This document shows positions 1 to 7,412 of a stretch of 62,498 bases of DNA, in pieces. The position numbers and the translations under genes were made by a program. The number at the start of each line of letters is the position of its first letter. Within the stretch, counting starts at the first letter, position 1. Source of the DNA: Bacillota bacterium (GTDB lineage: Bacteria > Bacillota > Clostridia > Oscillospirales > Ruminococcaceae); NCBI GenBank assembly GCA_023458875.1, contig JAEWXO010000066.1:1-62498 (forward strand), in the 5' to 3' direction. Under the pieces are notes generated by a model. The model was not told where the DNA came from. It did not search any database and saw only the letters and a program-made list of their open reading frames with translations.

Positions 1-1
1 C

Positions 2-94
2 GCCTGCCTCGGCGGACAGAATATCGTGCTGACAGAGGCTCGTTGTCAAGTGGACCGTGGAATAAATGCGTGCGCCTTGTTGGGGGGGAGATAA
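2..94 (+). CDS. Possible C-terminal end of a gene entering from the left edge
   Basis: One frame is open from the first bases to a TAA at 92-94 and would encode the last 30 residues of a protein ending in INACALLGGR. I do not recognise the family. The stretch is much more GC-rich than the DNA that follows, so the window edge may mark a change of origin. It could be non-coding. Confidence 0.25.
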   Translation, partial: ACLGGQNIVLTEARCQVDRGINACALLGGR

Positions 95-166
95 GTATTA
101 CCCACTACAAACGGCGAATCGCCTAAATAAATATAGACGGATAACCTTTAATCATTCATTTGAATC

Positions 167-517
167 TTAAAAAATAGACCATGTCCCTAATGTAAAAATC
201 GCTGCTGCTGTTGAAACTCCAACAATAATTCCACCCGCAAGATTAACAGAACCGACAACCGCAGACAATTTTAAACAGAGTCCTGAATACAACGCTAATG
301 CTTTTGTATAACAAGTTGCAGCACACGCCATAATAGCATCCCAACAATTGAAAGCTTTGCAAATCGTAATTACAGAAGCACACAATGCAGCCAAACCTTT
401 AATGTTATTCATGAACTTTTTGCCAGACCATCCACCATCAATATAAGTCATTTCCTCTTCATTTACAACTGCATAATTCTTCGGCATTACTAATGCACCA
501 TCATAACACATTTCCAT
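167..517 (-). CDS. Double-glycine leader bacteriocin-like precursor, six cysteines
   Basis: This encodes a 116-residue secreted peptide precursor. Residues 1-29 form a leader ending NEEEMTYIDGG, the usual form for cleavage after Gly-Gly by a C39 peptidase. The predicted 87-residue mature part begins WSGKKF, is very hydrophobic and ends in small-residue and aromatic stretches. Its six cysteines (core positions 17, 24, 29, 36, 40 and 52) are all in the first half, so disulfides or other Cys modification are possible. The start follows AAAGGAG nine bases upstream. It lies just downstream of the peptidase-containing exporter on the same strand, its likely processing and export partner. No immunity or modification gene is visible. 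I cannot place it in a named class; antibacterial activity is inferred. Confidence 0.75.
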   Translation of the reverse strand: MEMCYDGALVMPKNYAVVNEEEMTYIDGGWSGKKFMNNIKGLAALCASVITICKAFNCWDAIMACAATCYTKALALYSGLCLKLSAVVGSVNLAGGIIVGVSTAAAIFTLGTWSIF

Positions 518-643
518 AACATTTTTCTCCTTTTTCGATACTTTTCGTATCTATCAATTTTAATATTTCTTTTTCCCACACGCTGTACACTCGCATAGAA
601 AATATATGTGAATGCTATAGTACTAAAGCATAATCACCCCAAG

Positions 644-2887
644 TTATTTGTAACTTAATGTATCTTTGTCATCATATTCTTCAGCATCGAACATATCTAC
701 TGTTTCTCTCTCATCATTGATAACAAAGTTACCCTGCTGCATATTCCAAAGCTTATAGTAGTTTCCCTGCTTTTTAAGTAATTCCTCATGTGAACCTTGT
801 TCAACTATTTTGCCGTTATCCATTACAAGAATGACATCACAATTTTTTATTGTTGTCAGTCTGTGTGCTATTATCAGCATGGATTTCTTCTTGAATTTAT
901 TATATATCATATCAAATATAATGTTTTCTGTTGCAAAGTCAAGATTACTTGTAGACTCGTCAAGAATATAAAAATCACTCTTTTTAAGAAATGCTCTTGC
1001 AAGTGCAATTCTTTGTTTTTCGCCTCCGCTTAATCCGTTTCCGGCTTCCTGCAAATATGTATGGTACTGCATCGGTAATTTTTTTATAAACTCATGTGCA
1101 TCTGCTTCTTTTGCCGCTTGCTTTACTTCATCAAGCGTTGAATTCATCTTTGATACTCGTATATTGTCATATATACTTTTTGAAAACAGTTCTATGGTCT
1201 GCGGTACATATGATATTGATCTTCTTATTGATTCATTACTGAATTCGTTTATATCCATGCCATCTATAAGAATATCTCCTGCCTCCGGCTCGTAATACTT
1301 CAAAAGCAACTTTGCTATCGTTGACTTTCCGCTTCCGCTGCTTCCGACAAGTGCTACTTTTTTACCTTTAGGAATATTGAATGAAATATCGCTTAGTACA
1401 GGCTTTCTGTTTCCATATCTAAAGGTTACATTTTTTATCTCTATATCTCCAGAAACATTCTCCAGCTCTGTAAATTCTCCATCAGCCTGTTCCGTATCAC
1501 AATCAAGTATCTCTGTTAATCGTTTCATTGATATATTTGCCTCTTGTATTTGCAACTGCAGTCCAACAAGTCTTCCGACAGGATCCATAAAATAGCCTGC
1601 CATTGTAGTAAACGCCATCAGGCTTCCGAGCGTAAGATCGCCATTTATAACCTGCTTTATTCCGAAATACATCAATATCAGATTTCCAGCAGTTGAAATC
1701 AAGCTTGAAATAGAACTTTGAATGTTTGAAAGCATGCCTTCTTTTAATCCTATACGAAGCGATTTGATATATTCACGTTCTATATTTTCAATTTCTGTTT
1801 CTTCATTTGCATTTCCTTTTATTGTTTCTACTGCTCTCAGACCCTCTATTATCTGAGAATTTAAAACAGATGATTGCTGCATTTGTTCTTCATTTATTTT
1901 CTTATATGGCTGTTTAAATATAAACACAAGTAAAATACTACATATTGTAAGGCATATTATTATTCCGAATAATGATAAATTCATATTGAACAAGATTATT
2001 CCCGTAATAATTGCCATTGAAACATCCATTATAAGCGTTAGGGCAATATTTGTGAATATATCCTTTATCGTAAATGCATCGCTGAAACGTGTAATTATAT
2101 CACCAGTTTTTCTTGAAGCAAAAAACTTCATAGGTAACTTATATATATGCTCAAAGTATCCCAGCAATAACGGAATATCTATTTTTTGCGACAGATAAAT
2201 CATAATCCATTGACGTACAAAACCTATAACCACTTGTACAACTGCAAGAATGGCAAATATAATTACTACAAGCAAAAGCTGTTTTTTTAACTTATACGGT
2301 AATATTTCATCCATCAGTATCTTATTAAAAAGCGAAGACACTATGCCCAGGACCGTTAGTAAAATTGACGCAATTATTGAATAAGCAAAAAGCTTTTTAT
2401 GAGGAGTAAGCAGCTTTAAAAATCTCCCGAATGTCTTACCTTTTTCGTTTTTTCCTTGTACAAAGCATGTATTTGGCTTTAGGATTAATATTGTTCCTGT
2501 AAATTCTTTATAAAACTCATCAAGTGAAATACGTATAAGGTCTTTTGCAGGATCTCCGATTATAACATAATCCTGCTTTTTATATTTTACTTTTTTAAAT
2601 ACAACAACAAAATGTGTGAGTCCCTCTTTTGTTATTACATTTGCTATACACGGCAATGTGAATTCACTTAAAAATCCTTCTCTGTCTACCCTGACTGCCT
2701 GAGATGTAAAGCCTAATGTATCAGCACACTTAGTCAATCCTATAAGATTCGTTCCCTTTAGGTCAGTTCCCATCATATCACGTAATTGTGTTATAGTAGT
2801 TTCTTTTTTGTAGTGCAGGCAAACCATTGCCAAACACGCCGCCGCACAATCCGTTGCATCATGCTGTTTTACATAAGTGTATCTCAT
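644..2887 (-). CDS. Peptidase-containing ABC transporter (bacteriocin processing and export)
   Basis: This is a PCAT-type membrane exporter of about 747 residues that cleaves double-glycine leaders and pumps the core peptide out. The N-terminal C39 peptidase shows VKQHDATDCAAACLAM with catalytic Cys14, then the His of LTHFVVVF and the Asp of IIGDPAKD. A six-helix ABC transmembrane domain follows (about residues 160-440). The nucleotide-binding domain has Walker A GSSGSGKST, signature LSGGEKQR and Walker B FYILDEST. The upstream ATG at 2899 lacks a ribosome site, whereas GGAG sits six bases before the ATG at 2887, so that start is preferred; family members also begin near this point. It is transcribed ahead of the bacteriocin-like gene and all key motifs are intact. 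Confidence 0.93.
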   Translation of the reverse strand: MRYTYVKQHDATDCAAACLAMVCLHYKKETTITQLRDMMGTDLKGTNLIGLTKCADTLGFTSQAVRVDREGFLSEFTLPCIANVITKEGLTHFVVVFKKVKYKKQDYVIIGDPAKDLIRISLDEFYKEFTGTILILKPNTCFVQGKNEKGKTFGRFLKLLTPHKKLFAYSIIASILLTVLGIVSSLFNKILMDEILPYKLKKQLLLVVIIFAILAVVQVVIGFVRQWIMIYLSQKIDIPLLLGYFEHIYKLPMKFFASRKTGDIITRFSDAFTIKDIFTNIALTLIMDVSMAIITGIILFNMNLSLFGIIICLTICSILLVFIFKQPYKKINEEQMQQSSVLNSQIIEGLRAVETIKGNANEETEIENIEREYIKSLRIGLKEGMLSNIQSSISSLISTAGNLILMYFGIKQVINGDLTLGSLMAFTTMAGYFMDPVGRLVGLQLQIQEANISMKRLTEILDCDTEQADGEFTELENVSGDIEIKNVTFRYGNRKPVLSDISFNIPKGKKVALVGSSGSGKSTIAKLLLKYYEPEAGDILIDGMDINEFSNESIRRSISYVPQTIELFSKSIYDNIRVSKMNSTLDEVKQAAKEADAHEFIKKLPMQYHTYLQEAGNGLSGGEKQRIALARAFLKKSDFYILDESTSNLDFATENIIFDMIYNKFKKKSMLIIAHRLTTIKNCDVILVMDNGKIVEQGSHEELLKKQGNYYKLWNMQQGNFVINDERETVDMFDAEEYDDKDTLSYK

Positions 2888-2963
2888 TTTGTTCTCCATA
2901 TTTGAACTGCAATATTTAGTATTGTTTATGCAATTCGCTCTTTTTTTTTAAATTTCTTGATTT

Positions 2964-2992
2964 ATTATAGCATATATATTTTTAATAATCTA
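2964..2992 (-). promoter_or_regulatory. Possible promoter of the exporter-bacteriocin pair
   Basis: The minus strand has a perfect TATAAT (2964-2969) 17 bases from a weak -35 TAGATT (2987-2992), about 75 bases before the exporter start. The rest of 2990-3119 is very AT-rich and shows no gene. Confidence 0.35.
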
Positions 2993-3119
2993 TACATAAA
3001 ATTAACAATTTTTATCTGCGTTTTTCATTTTTTTTATACAAGGGATATACTTTTTGTAAATTTTTAAAAATAATTATTGTTCATTTTTTGTTTACATTGT
3101 TTACAATATGTATATATGA

Positions 3120-3618
3120 CATTCTGGATGCACAAGTGATATATTGGTTTTACGTCGTTTTCTAAAATATCGAGATTTTCGCCGGTAATGACAAAATCGT
3201 CAGTGAATCTTACAAAATTTACTTTTGAAAATATGCTTTTCCTTTTATTTTAGTTTTATAGTATTTTTGGAGTATTATTGATTCCAGTCCATCCAGTATC
3301 ATGTTGCATATTACTGTAGAGATAGTGGAGCCTTTGTGGGTTACTGTTTTTAGTCGGAAATAATTTAATAGTTTCTATATATCCACTTTTCGGCCATTTT
3401 TTCAGTAATGTTTTGTCCATCGGGATATTATTTATTATCCATTCGTGACTGATGTTGTCAAAACAGCCTTTGATGTCTCCATCCAGAATCCATTCTGGAG
3501 ATTTGTTTTTGCAAGGTCGACAAAACATTGTTCTATTGCATCTTGTGGACAGCATTTCGGACGGAATAGGTGGTTCAATCGTAATGTTGAACATTAATTA
3601 AGAGACTTCATGTCGCAC
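3120..3618 (-). pseudogene. Decayed group II intron reverse transcriptase fragment
   Basis: The minus strand encodes broken pieces of a reverse transcriptase closely matching the enzyme in the intact intron at 29.0-31.4 kb. The block GDIKGCFDNISHEWI is shared nearly residue for residue, and a second block in another frame resembles the FIVTGE segment after the YADD site. The N-terminal third, the CPQG block, the YADD core in frame and the C-terminus are lost or frameshifted. It begins right after the GTGCG intron 5' end at 3618, so most of the intron 5' RNA region has been deleted. It is a relic and not functional. Confidence 0.8.
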
Positions 3619-3815
3619 GTACAAATATGCATCAAATGTTACTTCAGTCATATAACGAAATACTTCAACTTTCTTATTCTCATTATACTGACGGATATTA
3701 CGGCCTTCACGCTGTAGGCTAAGCACCCACCGCCTTGCCGTATTGCTACAGTAGGTTTGCAAATGCTAGCCACCCAAACCTGCTTACATCTCTCAATATA
3801 TATGGCTCTCCATTT
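3619..3815 (-). pseudogene. Relic of helicase mini-exon with degenerate intron 3' end
   Basis: Positions 3619-3713 are a 95-base copy of the mini-exon at 31366-31460. Translated, they give a decayed helicase motif VI (QREGRNIRQYNENKK instead of QREGRIIRQGNENKE) and then VEVFRYMTEVTFDAYLY. The copy is bounded at the same bases as the intact one: CTTAGCCTAC of an intron 3' end on one side and GTGCG of the next intron on the other. Positions 3714-3815 match the 3' end of the 31.5-34.0 kb intron, including a mutated domain V near 3776-3810. So this locus once carried the same two-intron helicase gene. Confidence 0.82.
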
Positions 3816-3846
3816 ATAAACTCAAAAACAATGTGGCGAAAACCTA

Positions 3847-4359
3847 TTATTCAAAATATTCCTTTATTTTAATAAGAATATTATTTCTGCGATTTTTTAT
3901 AGTTGTATGTGATACATCATATAATTCAGCCAGCATTCTATAGCTCATGTTTTCAAAATAGATTTTATATATTAATTCTTTTTCTTCATAAGTAAGTATA
4001 GCCATAGCTTCCGGTAGCTTTTCAATCAATAACTTTCTGAGTACGCTGTCTTCAAAAGGCTCAGACTGATCAACAGCTATATCTGCTCCATTCATCTCGT
4101 CAGTATCAAGTGTGTTATATGAAAAAACATTGGATTTTTTCTCAAGCTTTTTTACATAATTTTGATGCTCCAGATCAGAATAGTACTGTCTATAGTTTTC
4201 TTTATCTGTTTCAATATAGGCGTATCCAAGGTTTATAAAATATGCTCTCTCCCCTTTCGAAAAACTTTTGATATAGTCCCTTATATATTCCTGTGAAACT
4301 TCTGTGTATCCTTTTAATTTGTCATTACGGTCATTCATAACAAAAAATATTTTACTCAT
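3847..4359 (-). CDS. Sigma-70-like regulatory protein of a mobile element
   Basis: This is a 170-residue protein ending in a region-4-like helix-turn-helix (LTYEEKELIYKIYFENMSY, then LAELYDVSHTTIKNRR), so it probably binds -35-like DNA or helps recruit RNA polymerase to element promoters. The size and layout resemble the sigma-like proteins of Tn916 and Tn1549 relatives. A longer open frame runs to 4440, but AGGAGG lies just before the ATG at 4359, and the upstream codons coincide with a long hairpin, so the shorter form is the real protein. Its 5' leader holds two terminator-like stems, a 13-codon peptide and a stem that hides part of the ribosome site. The promoter candidate is near 4650-4675. 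Confidence 0.8.
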   Translation of the reverse strand: MSKIFFVMNDRNDKLKGYTEVSQEYIRDYIKSFSKGERAYFINLGYAYIETDKENYRQYYSDLEHQNYVKKLEKKSNVFSYNTLDTDEMNGADIAVDQSEPFEDSVLRKLLIEKLPEAMAILTYEEKELIYKIYFENMSYRMLAELYDVSHTTIKNRRNNILIKIKEYFE

Positions 4360-4369
4360 TATATATCCT

Positions 4370-4419
4370 CCTGAAATTTTGATTTGATAAATGTTCATGT
4401 CAAAAATCAAAATTTCAGG
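4370..4419 (-). promoter_or_regulatory. 16-bp perfect hairpin masking the sigma gene ribosome site
   Basis: Bases 4370-4385 and 4404-4419 are perfect inverted repeats separated by an 18-base loop. In the transcript the 3' arm includes the CAGG of the CAGGAGG ribosome site for the sigma-like gene, and the 5' arm contains the stop codon of the 13-codon leader. This is the arrangement expected for translational attenuation or coupling. Confidence 0.7.
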
Positions 4420-4456
4420 GATACCTTGCGACTGCTTCACTATAATGTCTCTTCAT
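4415..4456 (-). CDS. 13-residue leader peptide MKRHYSEAVARYP
   Basis: The minus strand has AAAGGAG nine bases before an ATG at 4456, followed by 13 codons and TGA at 4417-4415. The stop lies inside the 5' arm of the hairpin that masks the next ribosome site, so a translating ribosome would disrupt that stem. Short peptides of this kind precede attenuated genes such as tet(M) and erm. The role is inferred from position; what would stall the ribosome is unknown. Confidence 0.55.
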   Translation of the reverse strand: MKRHYSEAVARYP

Positions 4457-4489
4457 ATCTGTCTGCTCCTTTTTCAGGGCAACAAAAAA

Positions 4490-4519
4490 AGACCTACGGA
4501 TAACTAAATCCGTAAGTCT
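4490..4519 (-). terminator. Terminator-like stem in the sigma gene leader
   Basis: On the minus strand AGACTTACGGAT pairs with ATCCGTAGGTCT and is followed by a run of seven T. It lies between the promoter candidate and the leader peptide, so it would act as an attenuator rather than an end-of-operon terminator. Confidence 0.65.
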
Positions 4520-4565
4520 TAATTGTTGCGGCTTATCAGCCGACAGATTTCCGGGCATAAAAAAA

Positions 4566-4590
4566 GCCCTGCCACACAAAGTGACAAGGC
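4566..4590 (-). terminator. Second terminator-like stem in the sigma gene leader
   Basis: GCCTTGTCAC and GTGGCAGGGC pair (with G-U wobbles) and are followed by TTTTTTT on the minus strand. With the stem at 4490-4519 it makes a tandem attenuator ahead of the sigma-like gene. A smaller stem (CGGCTTATCAGCCG, 4529-4542) lies between the two. Confidence 0.55.
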
Positions 4591-4645
4591 ATAAAACCCA
4601 TATTAAATTTTAGTATACTCAGAGCATAACTCTGTCAGCATACAC

Positions 4646-4674
4646 ATTATAACATATTGATAATCCTAAGTCAG
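4646..4674 (-). promoter_or_regulatory. Promoter candidate for the sigma-like gene
   Basis: The minus strand has TATAAT (4646-4651), a 17-base spacer and CTGACT (4669-4674), a fair -35 match. It would give a leader of roughly 280 bases before the sigma-like start. Confidence 0.45.
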
Positions 4675-4705
4675 TACCATAACGCTCCCAATTTAGTATC
4701 AAATC

Positions 4706-4761
4706 AGTCTCATTTTGGATATATGTCAATAACTTCGACAGAAAAATGAGACTTTCTCATT
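4706..4761. repeat. 11-bp inverted repeat with an inner palindrome
   Basis: AGTCTCATTTT (4706-4716) and AAAATGAGACT (4743-4753) are perfect inverted repeats, and AATGAG-ACTTT-CTCATT (4745-4761) forms a second small stem. This lies in the 4440-4835 gap, between the sigma-like gene and the nuclease-like gene. It may be an end of a lost element or a terminator; no gene was seen there apart from the sigma leader. Confidence 0.4.
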
Positions 4762-4835
4762 AATTGCTGTGTTTTCTCAAATAAATGATGATACCATATT
4801 CAGATTCATCTTTATAAATTAATGTGTTTATTATA

Positions 4836-6218
4836 TTAGTTTGTTTCTTTATCTATATAAATCCAGGTATATCCGCCTGCTTGTTGCTGTTTTCCTTTAC
4901 ATACATTACTGATACATGTTCCATTTATACCTGTGGCAGATTGAGCATCCTTAAGTGAAGAATATATTTGCCCTGTTTCTGTGCATTTTACAGGCTTTTG
5001 CCTTTTTTGAGCATTTGCTTTTCTTGCGCACTTCTCACATCCGTGGCCTCGAAGCAAATCACCTGCGTAGGACTCAAAAAGAGTATAGCAAACTTTACAT
5101 TTGCACATTATTTTCTTCTTATTATGTGTGTATTCACCAATTATTTCAATATTTGAATTCTTTTCAGAAATTTCTCTTACAAAATCATCGTGTGATTTCG
5201 TCTGCATTTGACTTTTCTTATTATTAGAGCACTTCTTACAACCTATTCCTTCTAACAATCGACTAGGATACTGTATTCCCTTATGTCCACATACTAAACA
5301 TTTGTAACCTATTTTAATATCAGATTTCTCGTATGTACCTGTAATAACAATATCCTGCAAGATAGTTTTTAGTTCATCTACAAATTCCTGATGATTTTTT
5401 AATTGAGTTCCTCCGCACTTGGGACATCCTGTCGGACGATCTTTTCTCATCACACTCACTGGAGCTACAGTCCAAATATACCCACAGTTTACACATTTGA
5501 ATTCAGCAGGATCTGATTGATTTCTGCCAAGCTCTCCGTAAAGCTCAATATCTTTTCTAAAGGCATTCAACTTTTTTTTAAACTCATCTACTGTTATTCG
5601 GCGTGAATGCTTTTGAGCCTCGTTTTTGATTAGATCCCATTCTTTTTCTGAAAATGAATAGTCAAAATGAATCTTCTGCAAAATATTATGTACAATTACT
5701 TTCAAGCTACCACAGTCTGTTTCGCTTGATAAACATTTAGGATACGTCTTAATAAAATCAAATTGCTGCACAATGCCCAAATCATTTGTATCAAAGCTAT
5801 CGTAAATTATCAGTAGATAAATACCTTTCCTTTTACATTCATTTTGCTTTAATAAATCATTGTCAAACTTTTTTTTGTGAAAATTCCATGATCCTGGTTC
5901 TATTGCTATTTTATAGTCAGGTAAATATATGTCCAGCTCATAGTCTATTATGGTTTTATTTCGATGCAGAACAATTATACCTGCAACTTTTAAAGCTAAA
6001 AGTATAAAATTCTCAGAAAATGACGTTTGTGTTCTTGCACAATATTTACACCCAATTCCTTTTTTCAAATCATTTGCAACTTTAAAATCCCGTCCTTTGC
6101 ATATATTACATTCAAATTCAATCTTCTTATCCATTCCTTCATATTTGCCAATCAATGTGATGGTAGGATTCAAGTTAGCAACTTTTAAAAAATCCTCATG
6201 TATATATTTTTTCGGCAT
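4836..6218 (-). CDS. Zinc-ribbon/restriction-fold nuclease with C-terminal NUMOD1-like domain
   Basis: A 460-residue protein built from repeated treble-clef/zinc-ribbon units, each with a CxxC pair near its start and another near its end (about residues 36-60, 240-275, 305-335 and 375-405). Residues about 85-160 resemble a small restriction-like or Vsr/EDxHD nuclease fold: ELDIYLPDYKIAIEP followed by SWNFH and a basic helix. The last 50 residues read like a NUMOD1 DNA-binding module (ETGQIYSSLKDAQSATGI, then CKGKQQQAGGYTW). NUMOD modules belong to homing endonucleases, so a free-standing homing or mobile nuclease is likely. The start has GGAGA upstream. The family was recognised by pattern only; the exact catalytic residues are uncertain. 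Confidence 0.65.
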   Translation of the reverse strand: MPKKYIHEDFLKVANLNPTITLIGKYEGMDKKIEFECNICKGRDFKVANDLKKGIGCKYCARTQTSFSENFILLALKVAGIIVLHRNKTIIDYELDIYLPDYKIAIEPGSWNFHKKKFDNDLLKQNECKRKGIYLLIIYDSFDTNDLGIVQQFDFIKTYPKCLSSETDCGSLKVIVHNILQKIHFDYSFSEKEWDLIKNEAQKHSRRITVDEFKKKLNAFRKDIELYGELGRNQSDPAEFKCVNCGYIWTVAPVSVMRKDRPTGCPKCGGTQLKNHQEFVDELKTILQDIVITGTYEKSDIKIGYKCLVCGHKGIQYPSRLLEGIGCKKCSNNKKSQMQTKSHDDFVREISEKNSNIEIIGEYTHNKKKIMCKCKVCYTLFESYAGDLLRGHGCEKCARKANAQKRQKPVKCTETGQIYSSLKDAQSATGINGTCISNVCKGKQQQAGGYTWIYIDKETN

Positions 6219-6254
6219 TATTCTATCTCCTTTATTTGTAAAAACTTAGATAAG

Positions 6255-6412
6255 TCAAGTTCCTGTATCAAACATTACACCATCAGGCTCAGTTTCATCG
6301 CCCATTTACGAGCAATGTTTAGACAGAGAACCTCTTTGTAAAACTTAAATGTTTCATTGTACTGTTCGCCTTTACTGCACTTCAGCGAAACGTGATGTAT
6401 TCCTTTAATCAT
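6255..6412 (-). pseudogene. VOC/glyoxalase-like gene fragment, frameshifted
   Basis: Directly overlapping the stop of the WYL gene is an ATG frame beginning MIKGIHHVSLKCSKGEQYNE with TFKFYKEVLCL, the first beta-alpha unit of a VOC (glyoxalase) protein. The reading then shifts frame to GDETEPDGVMFDTGT and stops. About 50 residues of a normal 120-plus remain, so it is a broken gene end. Confidence 0.6.
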
Positions 6413-7398
6413 TACATTTCTATCCCAGTTAAAACTGCTTTCAACTGTTCTCTATATTTATTCTTTTGTTCTACTGGTTCTATAATCTCCGCTTTTGTTC
6501 CGAACTGAAATAGCCAAGCGAAAAAAGGATCTGTAGGCTTCACATTTACTCTTACTGTGAAATGATTTTTTCCATCCGGGATAATAGGAACATCTTTTCC
6601 AAAACGATCAATAACGGGATTAACCAACTTTTTTTCAAACCTAAGTGTAACAGACTGTTTTTCACCACTAAACATTGAAAATGATGAGTTCATATATTCT
6701 GCCACATTAAAATCTTTGGGCTTCTCCTTTATGGAATCATCAAGAATTTCAACTGACTCCATACGATCTATACGAAAATTTGAGATGGAATTATACTTCT
6801 CATAATATGATATAAGATAATAACGCTCGTCCTCCCATGTCAAAGCATATGGATGACAGATCCGTTTTCCCTCACGATAATGTTTCTTTTTATTAACATC
6901 ATAGTCAAAGTAATTAAAAGAAATTTGTTTTCCTTCATCAATAGCTCTGCTTATCACATCAACATTAAGGTAAATTCTTTCATTCATAGCCTTTACACGA
7001 TTTGCAACAAACACTTGCCGTTGAATCTGTTTAGCTTCGTAAACACTTGAAAGACTTTCAATTTTCTTCAAAAGCTCAGATGATTTTTTTTCTGTCAGAA
7101 AACGTGAAGAAGAAACTGCATCTGCAAGAAGTTTGAGTTCAGGTAATTCAAAATCTCTGCTTGCAACGTAGTAACCTGAAGTACTACCTTTAAGCTGAAC
7201 AATATCAAGACCAAAAGTCCTGAGAGCTTCAATATCTTCATAGAGAGCTTTTCTTGCTGCTGATATACCACACAGTTCAAGCTGATTTATGATCTCACTC
7301 ATTGTTATGTAATGCTGCTCATCTGTTTTTTCGAGCATTATCTTATAAAGATAAAGAATTTTAAGTCTCTGATTTGAATTATTTATTGTATCTTTCAT
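6412..7398 (-). CDS. WYL-domain transcriptional regulator
   Basis: A 328-residue cytoplasmic DNA-binding protein. The N-terminus (about residues 8-75) is a winged helix of the HTH_11 type with the usual end KALYEDIEALRTFGLDI. Residues about 150-230 form a WYL domain (ISFNYFDYD, then HPYALTWEDERYYLISYYE and FRIDRME). A C-terminal extension domain follows (SVTLRFEKKLVNPVIDRFG). WYL regulators such as BrxR and CapW control defence operons from inverted repeats in their promoters. Here the gene is last in an operon after the HD and HNH-like genes, whose promoter holds a palindrome repeated upstream of the sulfur-modification operon. That it binds those sites is inference. Confidence 0.88.
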   Translation of the reverse strand: MKDTINNSNQRLKILYLYKIMLEKTDEQHYITMSEIINQLELCGISAARKALYEDIEALRTFGLDIVQLKGSTSGYYVASRDFELPELKLLADAVSSSRFLTEKKSSELLKKIESLSSVYEAKQIQRQVFVANRVKAMNERIYLNVDVISRAIDEGKQISFNYFDYDVNKKKHYREGKRICHPYALTWEDERYYLISYYEKYNSISNFRIDRMESVEILDDSIKEKPKDFNVAEYMNSSFSMFSGEKQSVTLRFEKKLVNPVIDRFGKDVPIIPDGKNHFTVRVNVKPTDPFFAWLFQFGTKAEIIEPVEQKNKYREQLKAVLTGIEM

Positions 7399-7412
7399 AC
7401 ATTCCCTCTATA

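Noticed and set aside
2940..3130. Small RNA or gene in the AT-rich gap
   Set aside because: No stable stem, ribosome site or open frame was found apart from a possible promoter.
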